A DNA stretch of 64,000 nucleotides from Rhynchopus sp. YZ270_cl-10 (GCA_964035575.1 OZ037887.1:372001-436000), one strand, 5' to 3'. Shown: positions 34,388 through 45,325, numbered from the stretch's first letter. The notes: generated from the sequence alone by a model not told the origin. Numbers and translations are program-made.

Positions 34388-34425
34388 AAGGTGACTAAGA
34401 CTTAGGTTCATCTTTGCAAACTTTT
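34388..34425 (+). repeat. Dispersed hairpin H3, copy
   Basis: AGGTGACTAAGACTTAGGTT, then CATCTTTGCAAACTTTTC. Confidence 0.65.
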
Positions 34426-35159
34426 CTCTTTTATGTTCCCAATCTCCCTGCCATCTCTGTACAACGACGTACCAACCATGGCCATAATAGGTGATATGAT
34501 AGGTGGTATTCCCTATAGGAAGAGAGTCTGCAGTAGATGTTTACTGACCTGGGTACGTATTTGACACTCTGTAGACGTGGAGAGGTACCGTAAAAAAAAA
34601 AAATTGACGGAGTCTACCCCGTACGGACCCGTAACTTTTAAAGTACTACAGTGAAACAACAATACAAAACAAACAGAGTAGCAAAAATAAAAAAACAAAA
34701 AACAAACAAACAAACTTTCATACCCCCGTACGGACCCTGCCATGTCGTAATAATGATTGGTGCCACCTGTCGTACATTTTTTTTTTTTTTGCTAGTTATA
34801 TTGTTAGTAACATCATCTGTCATGGTTATGACTAGTGCGTTTGTGTGGTGTGTCAGCTCTTCTTTTCTCTCCTTTTCCCCTCCCCTCCCTTCTCTCCCAT
34901 GTTTTAACAAATTAAGATAAACAGCAACAAAAAAGAAGGCATGACGCAAAAGGTATTTACAACAAACAAAACAAGACGATCCACCCCTCCCACTTCCAAC
35001 TGAGGCAAAAAAAGTTTTTTGCGAGACAAAAAAAAAAAAAAAAAAGGGTCTTATCCGTGATTTGAGCGCAAACCCGCTTTATATCCTATCCTGGGTAGGG
35101 TGTAATTATGGTTTTTTTTTTTGCCGATGCAGCAAAAAAAAATAAAATAAACCACTACA

Positions 35160-35215
35160 GTATAGTGAAGCTCATCTTTGGGGTGTCCACACTAATACAA
35201 CCAAGTTTTCAAAAA
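35160..35215 (+). repeat. Dispersed hairpin H1, copy
   Basis: TAGTGAAGCTCATCTTTGGG, GTGTCCACACTAATAC, then CAACCAAGTTTTCAAAAA. Confidence 0.7.
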
Positions 35216-35585
35216 AGAGGGGGTAAAATACAAAAAAATAAACGAAGTTTTCAAAATAAAAACTGAATAAAAAGGTGCAAAGAAAAAAGAAGGGGGGTAA
35301 AAAAAATCCCTAGGTTATTGTTTTTTTTTGTGTGCCGACACTAAGTACAACCCTCCAAACACTTTAAAAAAATAAAACAAAGATAAAAAAAAATTTTTAA
35401 AAGGACAGCGACAAAAAAAGGTTTTTCTTCTTTCTCTCTCTCTCTCTCTCTCTGCCAACTCTCCCGATGATATCGTAACGCTAATCGTAAAACAGTAGTT
35501 TCCAGCACATCACCACTCCAACATTACGCCCAAACCAATCCAGACTACACTCATCAACACAGATTATCAAAAAGAGGGGGAAAAA

Positions 35586-37121
35586 ATGGCCCAACGCAAA
35601 TCGATCTTAGATTTGATAAAGGAGGGCAAAGGGTTGAATGCAGCTTCGTCTTCTTCTTCTTCTCCTCTCTCTTCCCACCCTCCTCCTCCTCCTGTTTCTT
35701 CTAACATTTTCGCACCTTCCCATCCATCTTCTACGCCGCTTTATTTTGATATAGATGGAGGCAGTGATGACGCAAAGGAAGCATTTGGTGATGACAACAA
35801 CCCTTCTTGGCCCCCTGGTGAGAATCCTCGAGAACGGATTGTACGACGTGATGCTGCACCCACTCAATCGAAAAACCTTGGCAAAAAGGGTGAGAATTTT
35901 CACGCAAAAAAACAACAAGATCCGTTTGTAAGACCTAAAAACCGCGCCCTTCCTTGCCCCGCGTGGTCCCGCGCTGTTCTTGCTAATAAACGAGGAGAGT
36001 GTACAGATGGAACCCACGAAAGCCACGTTTGCGAACAACAAGGTCTACACCTCACTGCAGACCAGCTAAGTGATTGGTGGGACAATTTTAAGGCCTCAAC
36101 GGACTATCCCGCGAATGTGTTGGGGGGCAAGCAGCTGAAGATTTTGATTTTAGGTGATACGGATTTTAGGTTGAGCGTTGCCTTAGTAGGACGGTACGCC
36201 GAGAGCCTTAACCTTGTGGCAACGACGTTCCAAACCAAGCCCCTCGTCGACGCATCGTACACCGGAAAATGCCGTGCTGCAGTCCTCCGTACCAAAGGGC
36301 TCCTGGGGATCGGCTATGCCGTCACCCCATCTGAACTGAACATAACCAAAATTTCTGCAAAATTTGGCCAATTTGATTGCATAGTATATGCAGACAGTGT
36401 CTGCCATTTCGAAGAGCTAGCGAGGAATGACGTTACACAAAAAACTTGGAAGGCATCGGAGTTTCATTCCAAAGACGAACAAATTTTTCTCTTCCGCGAA
36501 ATCTGTGAGGCTACGCGATATGCAGTGGTCAGTCGGATGCATCCGTTGCTTGTTAACGATCAGTGCCGCATCCAGATTGTAACAAAGCACATGATGTTTG
36601 TAGACGAGCTCCACCGCGTCTATCCTCCAAAAGAAGGCACCCCTAGCCCTGATGACCCTGCTCATGTATACCGAGTCCCTTTCGACCCTCTCAGTCTCCC
36701 TTTTTATTATCCAAGCAAACGCCTTGAAATAATGTTCTGGATGTTCAATCTTAGCAAATCCTATTGCCAAGGTTATGCCTATCCACCCATCGAAGCGCGC
36801 GAGGAATATAGCGAAGAACGGACGATCACTGAAAAGGTAAAGAAGCTAGGAGGAGAAGAAAAAGAGCATACAGTGCTGTTAGTGCCATTACCGAAGGGGT
36901 TTTTCGAAGAGTTGGATATCATGTTTAAGGGTGCGTCTGCGCAGTTTGAAGTGTTTGGGGTGCCAACAGAGCTTGTGAAGAACGTTGAGATCACGATTAC
37001 ACCAGAGCAGGCGCAGCTGGAGGTGGATGCGGAGGCGGCGGATATGAAACGCAGGCTGGAAAGAAAGCGCAAGGCGGAAGCCAGTTCTTCTGCTGGACGC
37101 TCACGGAGGAGCGGACGTTAA
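35586..37121 (+). CDS. DUF2431 (BMT5-like) methyltransferase-fold protein
   Basis: Single frame, 511 residues. CAACACAG ends at 35572, 13 nt before the ATG. Residues 1-170 are low-complexity and basic (poly-Ser, poly-Pro). From about 183, LKILILGDTDFRLSVALVG followed by LNLVATTFQTKPLVDASYTG matches the start of the DUF2431 Rossmann-like domain of yeast BMT5, the 25S rRNA uridine-N3 methyltransferase. FDCIVYADSVCHFEE corresponds to the later strand, where BMT5 has FNFPH. The Asp of GDTDF (GDGNFSFS in the family) is kept but the rest is divergent, so activity is uncertain. The C-terminal 60 residues form a charged, basic helix ending RSRRSGR, as in nuclear proteins. Likely nucleolar rRNA modification by analogy. 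Confidence 0.55.
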   Translation: MAQRKSILDLIKEGKGLNAASSSSSSPLSSHPPPPPVSSNIFAPSHPSSTPLYFDIDGGSDDAKEAFGDDNNPSWPPGENPRERIVRRDAAPTQSKNLGKKGENFHAKKQQDPFVRPKNRALPCPAWSRAVLANKRGECTDGTHESHVCEQQGLHLTADQLSDWWDNFKASTDYPANVLGGKQLKILILGDTDFRLSVALVGRYAESLNLVATTFQTKPLVDASYTGKCRAAVLRTKGLLGIGYAVTPSELNITKISAKFGQFDCIVYADSVCHFEELARNDVTQKTWKASEFHSKDEQIFLFREICEATRYAVVSRMHPLLVNDQCRIQIVTKHMMFVDELHRVYPPKEGTPSPDDPAHVYRVPFDPLSLPFYYPSKRLEIMFWMFNLSKSYCQGYAYPPIEAREEYSEERTITEKVKKLGGEEKEHTVLLVPLPKGFFEELDIMFKGASAQFEVFGVPTELVKNVEITITPEQAQLEVDAEAADMKRRLERKRKAEASSSAGRSRRSGR

Positions 37122-37706
37122 AAAAGTGTGAAATATTAATTAAGGAAGGAGAAAATAGGGGTTTTGGGTTGGGGTGGTAACACAGCGACTATGTGATAGG
37201 TATCGTTCTTTTTTTTTTTTTTTTTGATAAAACAACTTGTCGTCAATTCTAAAAAGATTGGAGGCAGCGCTGCAGGGCAAACAAAACGGATTGAAAAAAA
37301 ACAGAAGCTTGCTTGTTTTCTTTGAGTACTCAATTAACCACAACAACCGTACTTCAGTTTAACACATTTTTTCACCTTTTTGTTTTCCCGGCTTTGAGCG
37401 CACAAACAAAAGACCCGATCTTTTTGCATGGTATTTAGTATGGACCGGGGGGAGGGTATGGTTGTTGTGTAGGTTAACTTTACGCAGTTTTTCAAACTGA
37501 GCGCAAATTGCATTTTTTCAGTAAAAGAAATAAACACCTTTTGTTCTCTCCACCACCACCTACCCCCCCATCACCCCCCATCACCCCCCCCTCTAACACT
37601 CCCACAAACCCCTCCAACCAGATGGAAAATGAGAACATTATGTGCAACCTCACTCTTTTTACATAACGAACCTATAATCTGAATCATACAAAGAACACAC
37701 CCCTCA
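37122..37706. other. Spacer before the cyclic-nucleotide-binding gene
   Basis: A/T-rich, then a C-rich tract (37552-37621) ending CCAACCAG, 85 nt before the next ATG. No gene seen. Confidence 0.6.
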
Positions 37707-40076
37707 ATGGAGGCACTTGGCGCTTGGGTGCTGCTGACTCCACAGCCACCGACTCAGCGAGAACAGTTGGGGATCGATCGGTTGCGGGAAGGGGGTGCTT
37801 TGGTGAGGAACGACGGGGACACACGACCACGCAGACGACACACCACCACCACCACGACCACCACCTCTCGCACCCCCCTCTTCGATGCAGATGCCTACGT
37901 GGCAAACTGGGAAGCGCGGGAGCGGGCTAGATCCGTTGTGTTCGCACCCACAGAAGAAACGCGAGAGGACCCCGACACAACGCCGCTCCCGACCCAACGC
38001 CAGCCCCGCCCCCCCGACTCACACCCCCAACGCAACAGCGTCTTTGCTGTAGAACAGCAGCCGATCCCTTCAGGGGCTCCTGCCCCTTCCCCCGCAACGA
38101 TCCGACTGAATAGCGTGCGGGCAAGAAGACACACCCTGATATTGGAAAAGGAGGAGGCAGGGAGGGTGAGGTTCCAGCAGAATGAGGTGCGGAGAGGGTC
38201 CGTGGGGAAGAGTAAATTTGGGCCGAGAAAATCGTTGCTTATGAGCGAGGTGGTGGAGCGAGCGGGGCAGTGGGCGGGGGTGGTAACGTTCTGTAGTACA
38301 GCAGCATGGCTGATCTATCAGATGAAAAGAGCGGCAGCGCTGCGGACGTTAACAGCATTGTTTGTCCCCCGAATTTGTCTCAGAAATTCTATAAAACGCA
38401 GATCAGAAGAATATCTTCAATACAGCCACTCAACACCTCCCCCAGAAGCGCTTCGAAGCCTTCCCTTCTTTGATTCCTGGGGGCCGTCGGAGCTCGCCGA
38501 TTTATGCAGTAAAATGCATCTGGAAGAACATCATGCAGGGAAGTTTGTTTGTCTCGAAGGCGATATAGGGGATCGGATGTATTTGACGAGGAGTGGGCAG
38601 TTGGAGGTTTTGGTGCGTAGAGGGGGAGAGACGAAGGGGAAATCTCGTACTTCGGGGGTAAGGGTTGCAGTGGTAGAACCTAATCAGGGGCCGTTGTTTG
38701 GGGAGCATGCAGTTTTATATCAAGCCCCTCGCCTCGCCTCAATCCGCGCTATCACCGATGTCACGCTCTGGTGTATCACTTCTACATCGTTCTGGCATTG
38801 CGTTCATTCTTCAAGCAACATAGCGCTATTAGAATCCCTCGAAGAAACCGCACGATCACGGCGAGAGCAAAACCTTCACAGTGTCCACGCCTTAACCCCA
38901 TCCTCTTTGCAAAAATCTGCACCGATTTTTGAGTCTTTCACCCCTATAGCACTGCAAGAAATTGCGTCAGGAGTTTTACCCCGAATTTTACGCTCAGATT
39001 CTACAGTATATAAAGAAGGCGACATAGGGGATGGTGGGTATTACATTGCAAAGGGGAAGGTTAAGGTTGGAGGAGAGGTGTTTTGTGTTGGGCAGGCCTT
39101 TGGGGTGTTTGAAATTTTGTTTGCGGAGCGGAGACGGTGTTCTGCGCAGTGTATAGGTTCGGTGGATCTATGGCGGATTGAAAGCTCACTTCTGCTTAGC
39201 ACGCTTCTCTCAGATCCTGCTATGTTTATAAGACTTAAGTCTCACGCAGCAAGTCTCCTTGCCGCCCAAATGCCTCCTCCACCAGAACTCTTTCCATTCG
39301 CGCCACACACCCTCTTCGACCATTTCCTCCAAAAAAAGGTGTTCACCAAATCCCAGCTTTCCCCCACCCCTACCGTCTTCGGAAAAGGGGATACAATTAG
39401 TGGAGATTTTGAAGGAGTGTATTTTGTTAAATCTGGGGTATTGAGAGCGGACGGAAATGGTTGTGCCTGTGGATGTGGGGGTGGGAGAGCGGGGTGTATC
39501 CTTGGGGTGAAGGAGTTTCTTACGTTTCAGCCGAGATGGCAAAAGGAGTGGACCGTGCAGGAGCGGTGTGAGACGTGGTATGTCTCGTCCACTTCTCTGA
39601 TTGGCGCGCTTTCTGCGGCTCCCAAGCTTCTGGAAGGGCTGCTGTCAGAACGGACCCAGATGCGGCTGAGCAGGCAGCTTACCCTTCCTCTACAGACCTC
39701 TCAGGTTCGGTCAGAAAAGGTGAAACAGGCTGTAACAGAAACGCAACCACTTCGACCACAACGTGTTTCCTCCTTTCGTTCGAGGAATAGGCCCAAAAGG
39801 GGGGACGTCTCTGCACAGAATCTGCTGTCTGCGCGGAGTGGGAGTGGTGCAGAAAAGCGGGTGTTGGAGCGAAGGCGTATGTCCATAGGAGCAGAATCCC
39901 CCGAACAGAACAGTGAAGGAACTGCAGAAGGCAGCCACACTAAGGAGGACCTCCTCTGTTGTGAGGTAGGGCTCGTGGAGGCAGAGGTGCGGACCCCAAA
40001 GAAGCAGGTGGCGGTAAAGACAGAGCCTGGGTATTCTGCGGTCCTGCTCGATGAGTTGATGTTGACGGGGAAGTGA
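37707..40076 (+). CDS. Protein with three cyclic-nucleotide-binding-like domains and an RRxS site
   Basis: Single frame, 789 residues. The first CNB domain (about 252-370) is well kept: GKFVCLEGDIGDRMYLTRSG, then a phosphate-binding cassette FGEHAVLYQAPRLAS (331-345) with the Gly-Glu pair and the Arg that contact cyclic nucleotide. The second (about 405-505: YKEGDIGDGGYYIAKGKVKV, FGVFEILFAERRRCSAQ) lacks Gly-Glu but keeps an Arg. The third (about 520-650: VFGKGDTISGDFEGVYFVKS) is more degenerate and carries a Cys/Gly insert. Upstream at 162-166 is RRGSV, the form of a PKA substrate or inhibitory site, placed as in PKA regulatory subunits. No kinase or channel domain. It could be a PKA-regulatory relative or a cilium-type CNB protein. 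Confidence 0.75.
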   Translation: MEALGAWVLLTPQPPTQREQLGIDRLREGGALVRNDGDTRPRRRHTTTTTTTTSRTPLFDADAYVANWEARERARSVVFAPTEETREDPDTTPLPTQRQPRPPDSHPQRNSVFAVEQQPIPSGAPAPSPATIRLNSVRARRHTLILEKEEAGRVRFQQNEVRRGSVGKSKFGPRKSLLMSEVVERAGQWAGVVTFCSTAAWLIYQMKRAAALRTLTALFVPRICLRNSIKRRSEEYLQYSHSTPPPEALRSLPFFDSWGPSELADLCSKMHLEEHHAGKFVCLEGDIGDRMYLTRSGQLEVLVRRGGETKGKSRTSGVRVAVVEPNQGPLFGEHAVLYQAPRLASIRAITDVTLWCITSTSFWHCVHSSSNIALLESLEETARSRREQNLHSVHALTPSSLQKSAPIFESFTPIALQEIASGVLPRILRSDSTVYKEGDIGDGGYYIAKGKVKVGGEVFCVGQAFGVFEILFAERRRCSAQCIGSVDLWRIESSLLLSTLLSDPAMFIRLKSHAASLLAAQMPPPPELFPFAPHTLFDHFLQKKVFTKSQLSPTPTVFGKGDTISGDFEGVYFVKSGVLRADGNGCACGCGGGRAGCILGVKEFLTFQPRWQKEWTVQERCETWYVSSTSLIGALSAAPKLLEGLLSERTQMRLSRQLTLPLQTSQVRSEKVKQAVTETQPLRPQRVSSFRSRNRPKRGDVSAQNLLSARSGSGAEKRVLERRRMSIGAESPEQNSEGTAEGSHTKEDLLCCEVGLVEAEVRTPKKQVAVKTEPGYSAVLLDELMLTGK

Positions 40077-40992
40077 GGAAAAGAAAAAAGAAAAGCTGGG
40101 TTTTTTGCAAAAAACCCGACACAGCTTAGGATCAATGTTGCCGCTTTTAATTGCGCTTGTTTTTTTTTGTATTTCAAGTCACCTTTTTTAAAATGCTAGA
40201 GTAGATTTCCTGCCTTTGCGTCCTGTTTTGATGGCAACTCATTACTGAGATGTCTGCCTTCGGGAAAATAATTCACCCCCTCCCCACATCAGAGAATAAG
40301 CAGGGTCCCCTCCCGGTCCCTGGTCAAAGTCCCAGTCCGGCTGAGAATAACCGGGTCCCCGGTCCCGGAACTGAAGGTTTTTTTACCCCCTTTTCAATAA
40401 TAAAAAGTAAATCATCAATGGCCCCTCTCTTGCCTATACCTCCAACAAAAAGCTTTTACCCCATCGCTTCATTCACGAGAGGGCTTTGTATTCCAACTCT
40501 GTTGATTCTCCCTTCTCCCCCAATAACCGTAAGTTTGTTCCCCGCGTTACCACAGGGACATTCTCAGTCTTCAGATGTGTGGACACTTCACCATATCACA
40601 TTTTTTCTTTATGTTCTCTTGCCCAAAGAAGCACCATTTTTTTTTGACTCAGTTACACTACAAACAAACGCACTCCTCCCTCTCTCACCAATTTGATTTC
40701 TTTTTATAATCCATCTGGCTGCCTCCTACTGCTTGACACAGTTCATTCCCCTGAATTCCTTCTCAAGCCTAATATTTACATGGTTGTTGCTTAAAACGAT
40801 GTACGAGACACACAACACAGCTGTTATATCAATGTGATCATCATGTACTTCCCCCCAAATATGTTTACTAAAACAAAAAATAAATCTAGACAATCCTTTT
40901 CCACCTCTTTCCCCCCTAAGCACTTTTAACACGATTTTTGTTTTTTTTTTTTTGGTTTCAATTTTTTGAAAATAATCTCTAAAAAAAAAACC
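40077..40992. other. Spacer before the SET/MYND gene
   Basis: Contains part of H4 (40468-40505) and a GGTCCC-rich patch with small palindromes (40308-40372). Pyrimidine run ending CCTAAG at 40920, 72 nt before the next ATG. No convincing gene. Confidence 0.6.
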
Positions 40993-42979
40993 ATGCTTCC
41001 AACACCACCACTCCCCGATACCATCCGCGTTGAACATTCTGATGACTCTGGGAGGGGTTTGCACACTGTTTCCGACATCAAACAAGGGGACATCGTGGTT
41101 GAGGAAGCCCCAATAGTGTCATGCTCTGTGTCAGGAGGGGAACATGCCTGCACACACTGCCAGCGTTCTTTGCTGCGGATTTCTGATGTGGAGTTGCCGG
41201 GGTTTCTGACAAAGGAAGAGAAGTATACTAAACTCTGGCCAACCGGGGCTGAGGAGGTTATTGTGTGCGACTGCGGGGAACGGTTCTGTTCTAAGCAATG
41301 CAGTACCGCTGCGCATCGTGCCTATCACTCCCTTGAATGCAAAGTGGTTCCACAGCTGCAAGCCCTCCGTGGCTGGCTTCGTGACAACAAAGGTGACGGT
41401 TTTGATTATTCCGACGCAGTTCTGCTGGCCATCCGCATGGTTCTCATTGAAGTCCAAGCCACCGACCCCCCATTCAAAGGCTTTTCGGCAGCAATGCCAA
41501 TCCACTTCGAATCCCACCTCAAATTTTATTCACCACAAATCGACGCCGTACTCTCCTCCATCGAGCCTTCCTGCACTCATAATGCACTTCAAACATCGTC
41601 AGAAGAGTTTCAACATATCTTCCGTGTCGCTTTAACCAACTCTATGGGGTTTGCAAAAGCTCCAAAACACATTTTTTTTACAAAGGTGCAGACCCTCATT
41701 TCAGCGTCTCTCTTTGAAGATAACGAGACCGCCGCAGGCGGTGCGTTAGATCCGATGACATTGTTGACTCCCGCAGAGAGAGGTGAAACGGAAGGTTTGG
41801 TTAAAGGTGTGGGGTTGTATTCGATGCTGTCATTGATCAATCATGCGTGTTTACCTTCATGCGGGGTGAACGCCGTGGCGACTAACGATCATAACCTCCG
41901 TGTTGTGTGCCTGCGACCAATTTCTGCAGGGTCGCAAATAACATTATCGTATTTACAACTGAACCCTGATGTGCCTGACAACGAAAAACTTCTGTGCAGA
42001 CAGCAAGACGGCATTTTGTTGCGTAGAAACCGGCTTCGCTCCCATTGGGGGTTCCGCTGTGGTTGCGCGCATTGCACTGCACAGAGTGAGGTTATCTCCT
42101 CCTGCGTCACCTGGGTCAAGAACACACTTCTCCCTTCTGCCTCGCTTAACCGCCTTCTGGAGTCTCGCCACGAAGGTTATATTCCTCACATTGACGCACA
42201 GTATGACGCAGTTATTACAAATATGACAACCGCGGATGCTCCAAAGGGCAATATCGAGGCTCGGTTGAAATCGCTTGCAGAAAGCAAAAGTCATCAACCG
42301 TCGTATCATACGTTGGGGTGTATCTACGCAGGGTATGATGGTGAAGGGTGCGGGGTGGCGAAGGATTCTGAGGCTGCGGTAACATGCTTGGGGATGGCGT
42401 CGTGTTTGAATGCGGGATTCACCTTGAACAGTCCGTTGTCCTGGGCGACGCTGTCTGAGGTGCTCTTCGAGCGCATCGAGGCAGGCACAGCACCGCCTTC
42501 CTACGTAGAAGGCGCCATCCTCATGCTCCGTGCCGCTGCAGACCAAGGCTTTCCACGTGCCCAAGCATCCCTCGCGTTCTACCTCTCAGAGGCTTACATA
42601 GAGGAAGCCTGGCAATGGGTCGAAGCAGCAACACGCCAAGGAGAACTGCAAGCCGTCTACCTGGCAGCGCAGTGGGCAAGAGATGGGCATGGATTGGCAA
42701 AGCCGAATCTTCCTATGGGTATGTAGGGATAATATTGGATTTTTTTTTTTTGAAAGTTTTGAATGTGGCTGGAAATTGAGATTTTTTTTGTGGAAAAATG
42801 TGGATTTTTTGTAAGGTTGTGGAGAGGCGTGTTAGCGTTTTTGTTATGTTTTGGTATTCAAAAATTTTTTTCTCCTGTGCACAGCAAAAAGCTTGTTTGA
42901 GCGCACCCAGAAAGAAGGCTTCCCTGTTGACCCTGCTGATTTGGAGAAGTTGCGTCAGGCAGAGCTTGGGGCGGCTTAG
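40993..42979 (+). CDS. SET and MYND domain (SMYD-type) protein with Sel1-like repeats, two exons
   Basis: Exons 40993-42718 and 42885-42979 (intron GTATGT...GCACAG, 166 bp), 606 residues. I take the ATG in ACCATG at 40993; an upstream in-frame ATG at 40966 would add 9 residues. The split SET domain opens with RVEHSDDSGRGLHTVSDIKQ. A MYND zinc finger follows (CTHC at about 53, then CDCGERFCSKQC, AHRAYHSLEC). The SET core resumes with SMLSLINHACLPSCGVNAVA (about 280-300) and a post-SET CGCAHC cluster (about 355). Such proteins methylate lysines on histones or other proteins. C-terminal residues about 430-575 look like Sel1/TPR-type repeats (RAAADQGFPRAQASLAFYL, EAATRQGELQAVYLAAQWA). Substrate unknown. 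Confidence 0.85.
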
Positions 42980-43071
42980 AAAAGAGAGAGAGGGGGATGA
43001 GCGGGTGTGTGTGCCGTGTGCAGAGGGCTTGCTAGCTTTGCTAGCTTTGCTCATGAAGGATGGGTTGTGTG

Positions 43072-43266
43072 GGCGTTGTCCCCCATACAGCTCCAAACCC
43101 ACAAACTCCTACAATATACAGTTATCCAACAAAGATTGGTGGGGTAAAAACCCACCAAATTTTTTCGAGCCCCCAAATCCACCAATGTTTTTACCCCACC
43201 AATCTTTGTTGGATGACTGTATATTGTAGGAGTTTGTGGGTTTGGAGCTGTATGGGGGACAACGCC
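43072..43266. mobile_element. Long hairpin element with 79-bp arms
   Basis: GGCGTTGTCCCCCATACAGC at the left, its reverse complement at the right; arms 43072-43150 and 43188-43266 pair almost perfectly, leaving a 37-base loop. No obvious target duplication. Such a structure behaves as a foldback transposon or a source of small RNA. Confidence 0.75.
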
Positions 43267-43314
43267 TCTCTTGTTGGATGACTATAGTAAACGTGCACCG
43301 CCACGTCGCTCTAA

Positions 43315-43630
43315 GATGCGCGATGCCGGCTGTGTACCGACATATTTGCCCCCGTTTATCCCCCCAGACTGCCTTGCTGCTTTCCGCCCGCTTTGTTGTG
43401 CGTTTTTTTTTGAAGATGTGTCCGTGAGGATTATTTCATCTTTCAGGTCTTTTGCTTTACGTAAAAACTTTTCTTTTTTCTTTGCGATGTTTGCTTCTCT
43501 TTTTTTAAAGGTTTTTAGTCTTTTTCCCACCCCCCTCTTTGGTGCTCTCACCCCGGGGCTGGCATCGTATGTGGGTCAGTCGGAGGTGCTTGCGTTAATT
43601 TCACTCTTTCTTTACGAGGACCTGCCGTAA
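43315..43630 (+). CDS. Possible small protein, unknown
   Basis: An open frame from MRDAGCVPTYLPPFIPPDCL to LALISLFLYEDLP, 105 residues, with a hydrophobic Phe-rich middle. A GTAAGA follows EDLP, so a terminal exon may exist (after CAGCTGAAG at 44008). The frame is open upstream to the edge of the hairpin element. No family recognised; the middle could be intron sequence. Confidence 0.25.
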
Positions 43631-44628
43631 GAGTCCCTCTGATTTAATCCTTTTTTGTGTCTTCTTTTAAGCGAAAAGATCTGTTACGATACATTGGTGT
43701 TTCACGCAATCTTTCGATCTTTCTCCCCCTTCTATTTTATTTTGAATTTTTGTGCATTTTAGAACGATCTTTTTCCAAAGACACCGCACAAAAAGCGCAC
43801 AAAAAGCATTAACAGAAAACTGATTATAAAGGCAACCGAACTGCCCCTATTCTTACCCCTATTTTTCCAACCTCTCCTCGTCTGATGTCTGTCTATTTGA
43901 AAACGTTCATCTGCCAAGTTTTCTTGTCTTTTTTTTGCTTGACCCGAGGTTTTGGGATGGGGCACACAACCTCCCTTTTCTCCTACACTTTCCAGCTGAA
44001 GGCTAAGGCTGCAACTGCGTCAGAAGAAGGGGGTGGCTTAAGAGAAAACAGGCAATGGTCTTGACTGGGTAGGACCGTACCATGTGTGGGAGGGGAGCAA
44101 GGGAGCTAGCCCTAGATGAAAAAGTGAGTGTTGGCCCCGTGGGGAGGGGGGGAAGGAAAGGGGGAGGGGAGGGGCTCGATGCACTGCTATGGGTGGTATA
44201 GCATATGCGACCTTGGCACCTTGGCCACTCAGCCTCGTATTGAACATCAGAGAGCGGAGGGGTGGGATGCAAAGCTAGCGGAGGAGGCAACGGGAGGGCA
44301 TGCAGAGCTGTAGTGCACGCGGCATGCAGCTTGCAGGGGACAGACCTTGACGGGAGGAGAGCAGGAGGGGGGGGTCACGCCACCATGCACCCTGAGGAAG
44401 GCAGAGACATGGTGCGATCTATTGTTTCGCGCTGAAGTCCGACGCAGGGGTGGTGGGTGGGTGTTTGGGCTGGGGTAGAAAGAGACTTTGGCCTATGCAT
44501 GCATCTGCAGTCGATACGAGACGGTGAAGGCGGTGAAAGAAGGCGGGGGGCGGGGGCGGTTAGGGTATCTGGTCTCGGCATGTGGTGTGGTCAGCGTCTT
44601 AAATGGATTGACAGCAGTGTCATTTCAT

Positions 44629-44665
44629 GTGACCAAGCATGCGAGGCTTAGGCTCATCTTACAAC
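44629..44665 (+). repeat. Dispersed hairpin H3, copy
   Basis: GTGACCAAGCATGCGAGGCT, then TAGGCTCATCTTACAAC. Confidence 0.65.
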
Positions 44666-45177
44666 GCCTTTCTTTCGTCCAGACGTGCCGCTGATGCCGT
44701 GTGGTACTTAACGCGCGCGAGAGGCTTAGGTTCATCTGTCTTCTTTCCTTCTGAAGTGCGGGCCTTTGCACAGAGAAAGGGAGCGAGAGAGAGAGGAACT
44801 GTGCAAGAGACACACGCAGCACCATGGTGATACTCCCGTACCACGATGGTGTCTGCAGCAGTGCTGTGTGCTGCTTCATAGGGGCGTCTGGTGGGGTATG
44901 GGGTATGGGTCAGGCATACGAAGACGCCTCAGCACAGTGCTGAAAGGACACCTGCCACCTCGTACTGTATGAGACAAGGCAAGGGTGGGGATGTGAACGG
45001 TTGTGGCATGAGGTGTGTGGTGCTGTGGAGCTTTTGAGAGGAGTGGAGCGTGCGTCGTTGCCAGATGCTTGCGATGTGTCTGTGCATGCAGCTCTGTCTC
45101 CTGGGTGGGTAAGAGCGATGTGAGGTGAGGTGAGGTGAGCGTTCTGGGTGTGGAGAGGGGTGGAGGACAACCGACAA

Positions 45178-45325
45178 CCGAGCCATGTGTGCAACGACGC
45201 CACGATGTCGTGCTGTGCGCGCGACCTTGGGTGCAGTGCGGTGGAGAGGGCACTTTGTGGGTCGGTTATTTGGGGAGGGTGGGGGCAGTCGTGAGGCAGC
45301 GTTCCTCTTGTGGTGGCACTTCGTG
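45178..45325 (+). repeat. Dispersed 130-150-bp repeat, copy 1
   Basis: GAGCCATGTGTGCAACGACG, GACCTTGGGTGCAGTGCGGT and GCAGCGTTCCTCTTGTGGTG are shared in order with 54848-54985. Both copies lie upstream of genes with predicted signal peptides. Function unknown. Confidence 0.7.

Larger units (their letters stand above)
30575..35585. other. 5-kb spacer without a convincing gene
   Basis: A/T-rich with poly-A/T runs. H1 copies at 31527-31580 and 35160-35215, an H6 relative at 31447, H3 at 34388-34425 and a partial H4 at 33226. Paired GC patches such as GCCTGCGGCGCC recur (32478, 32581). A GC-richer block at 34090-34240 ending in an A-run may be another retroposed tail. Only short frames are present. 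Confidence 0.6.

Noticed and set aside
44000-45100. Coding gene in the G- and A-rich stretch
   Set aside because: Only short frames without signals or similarity; composition bias explains them.
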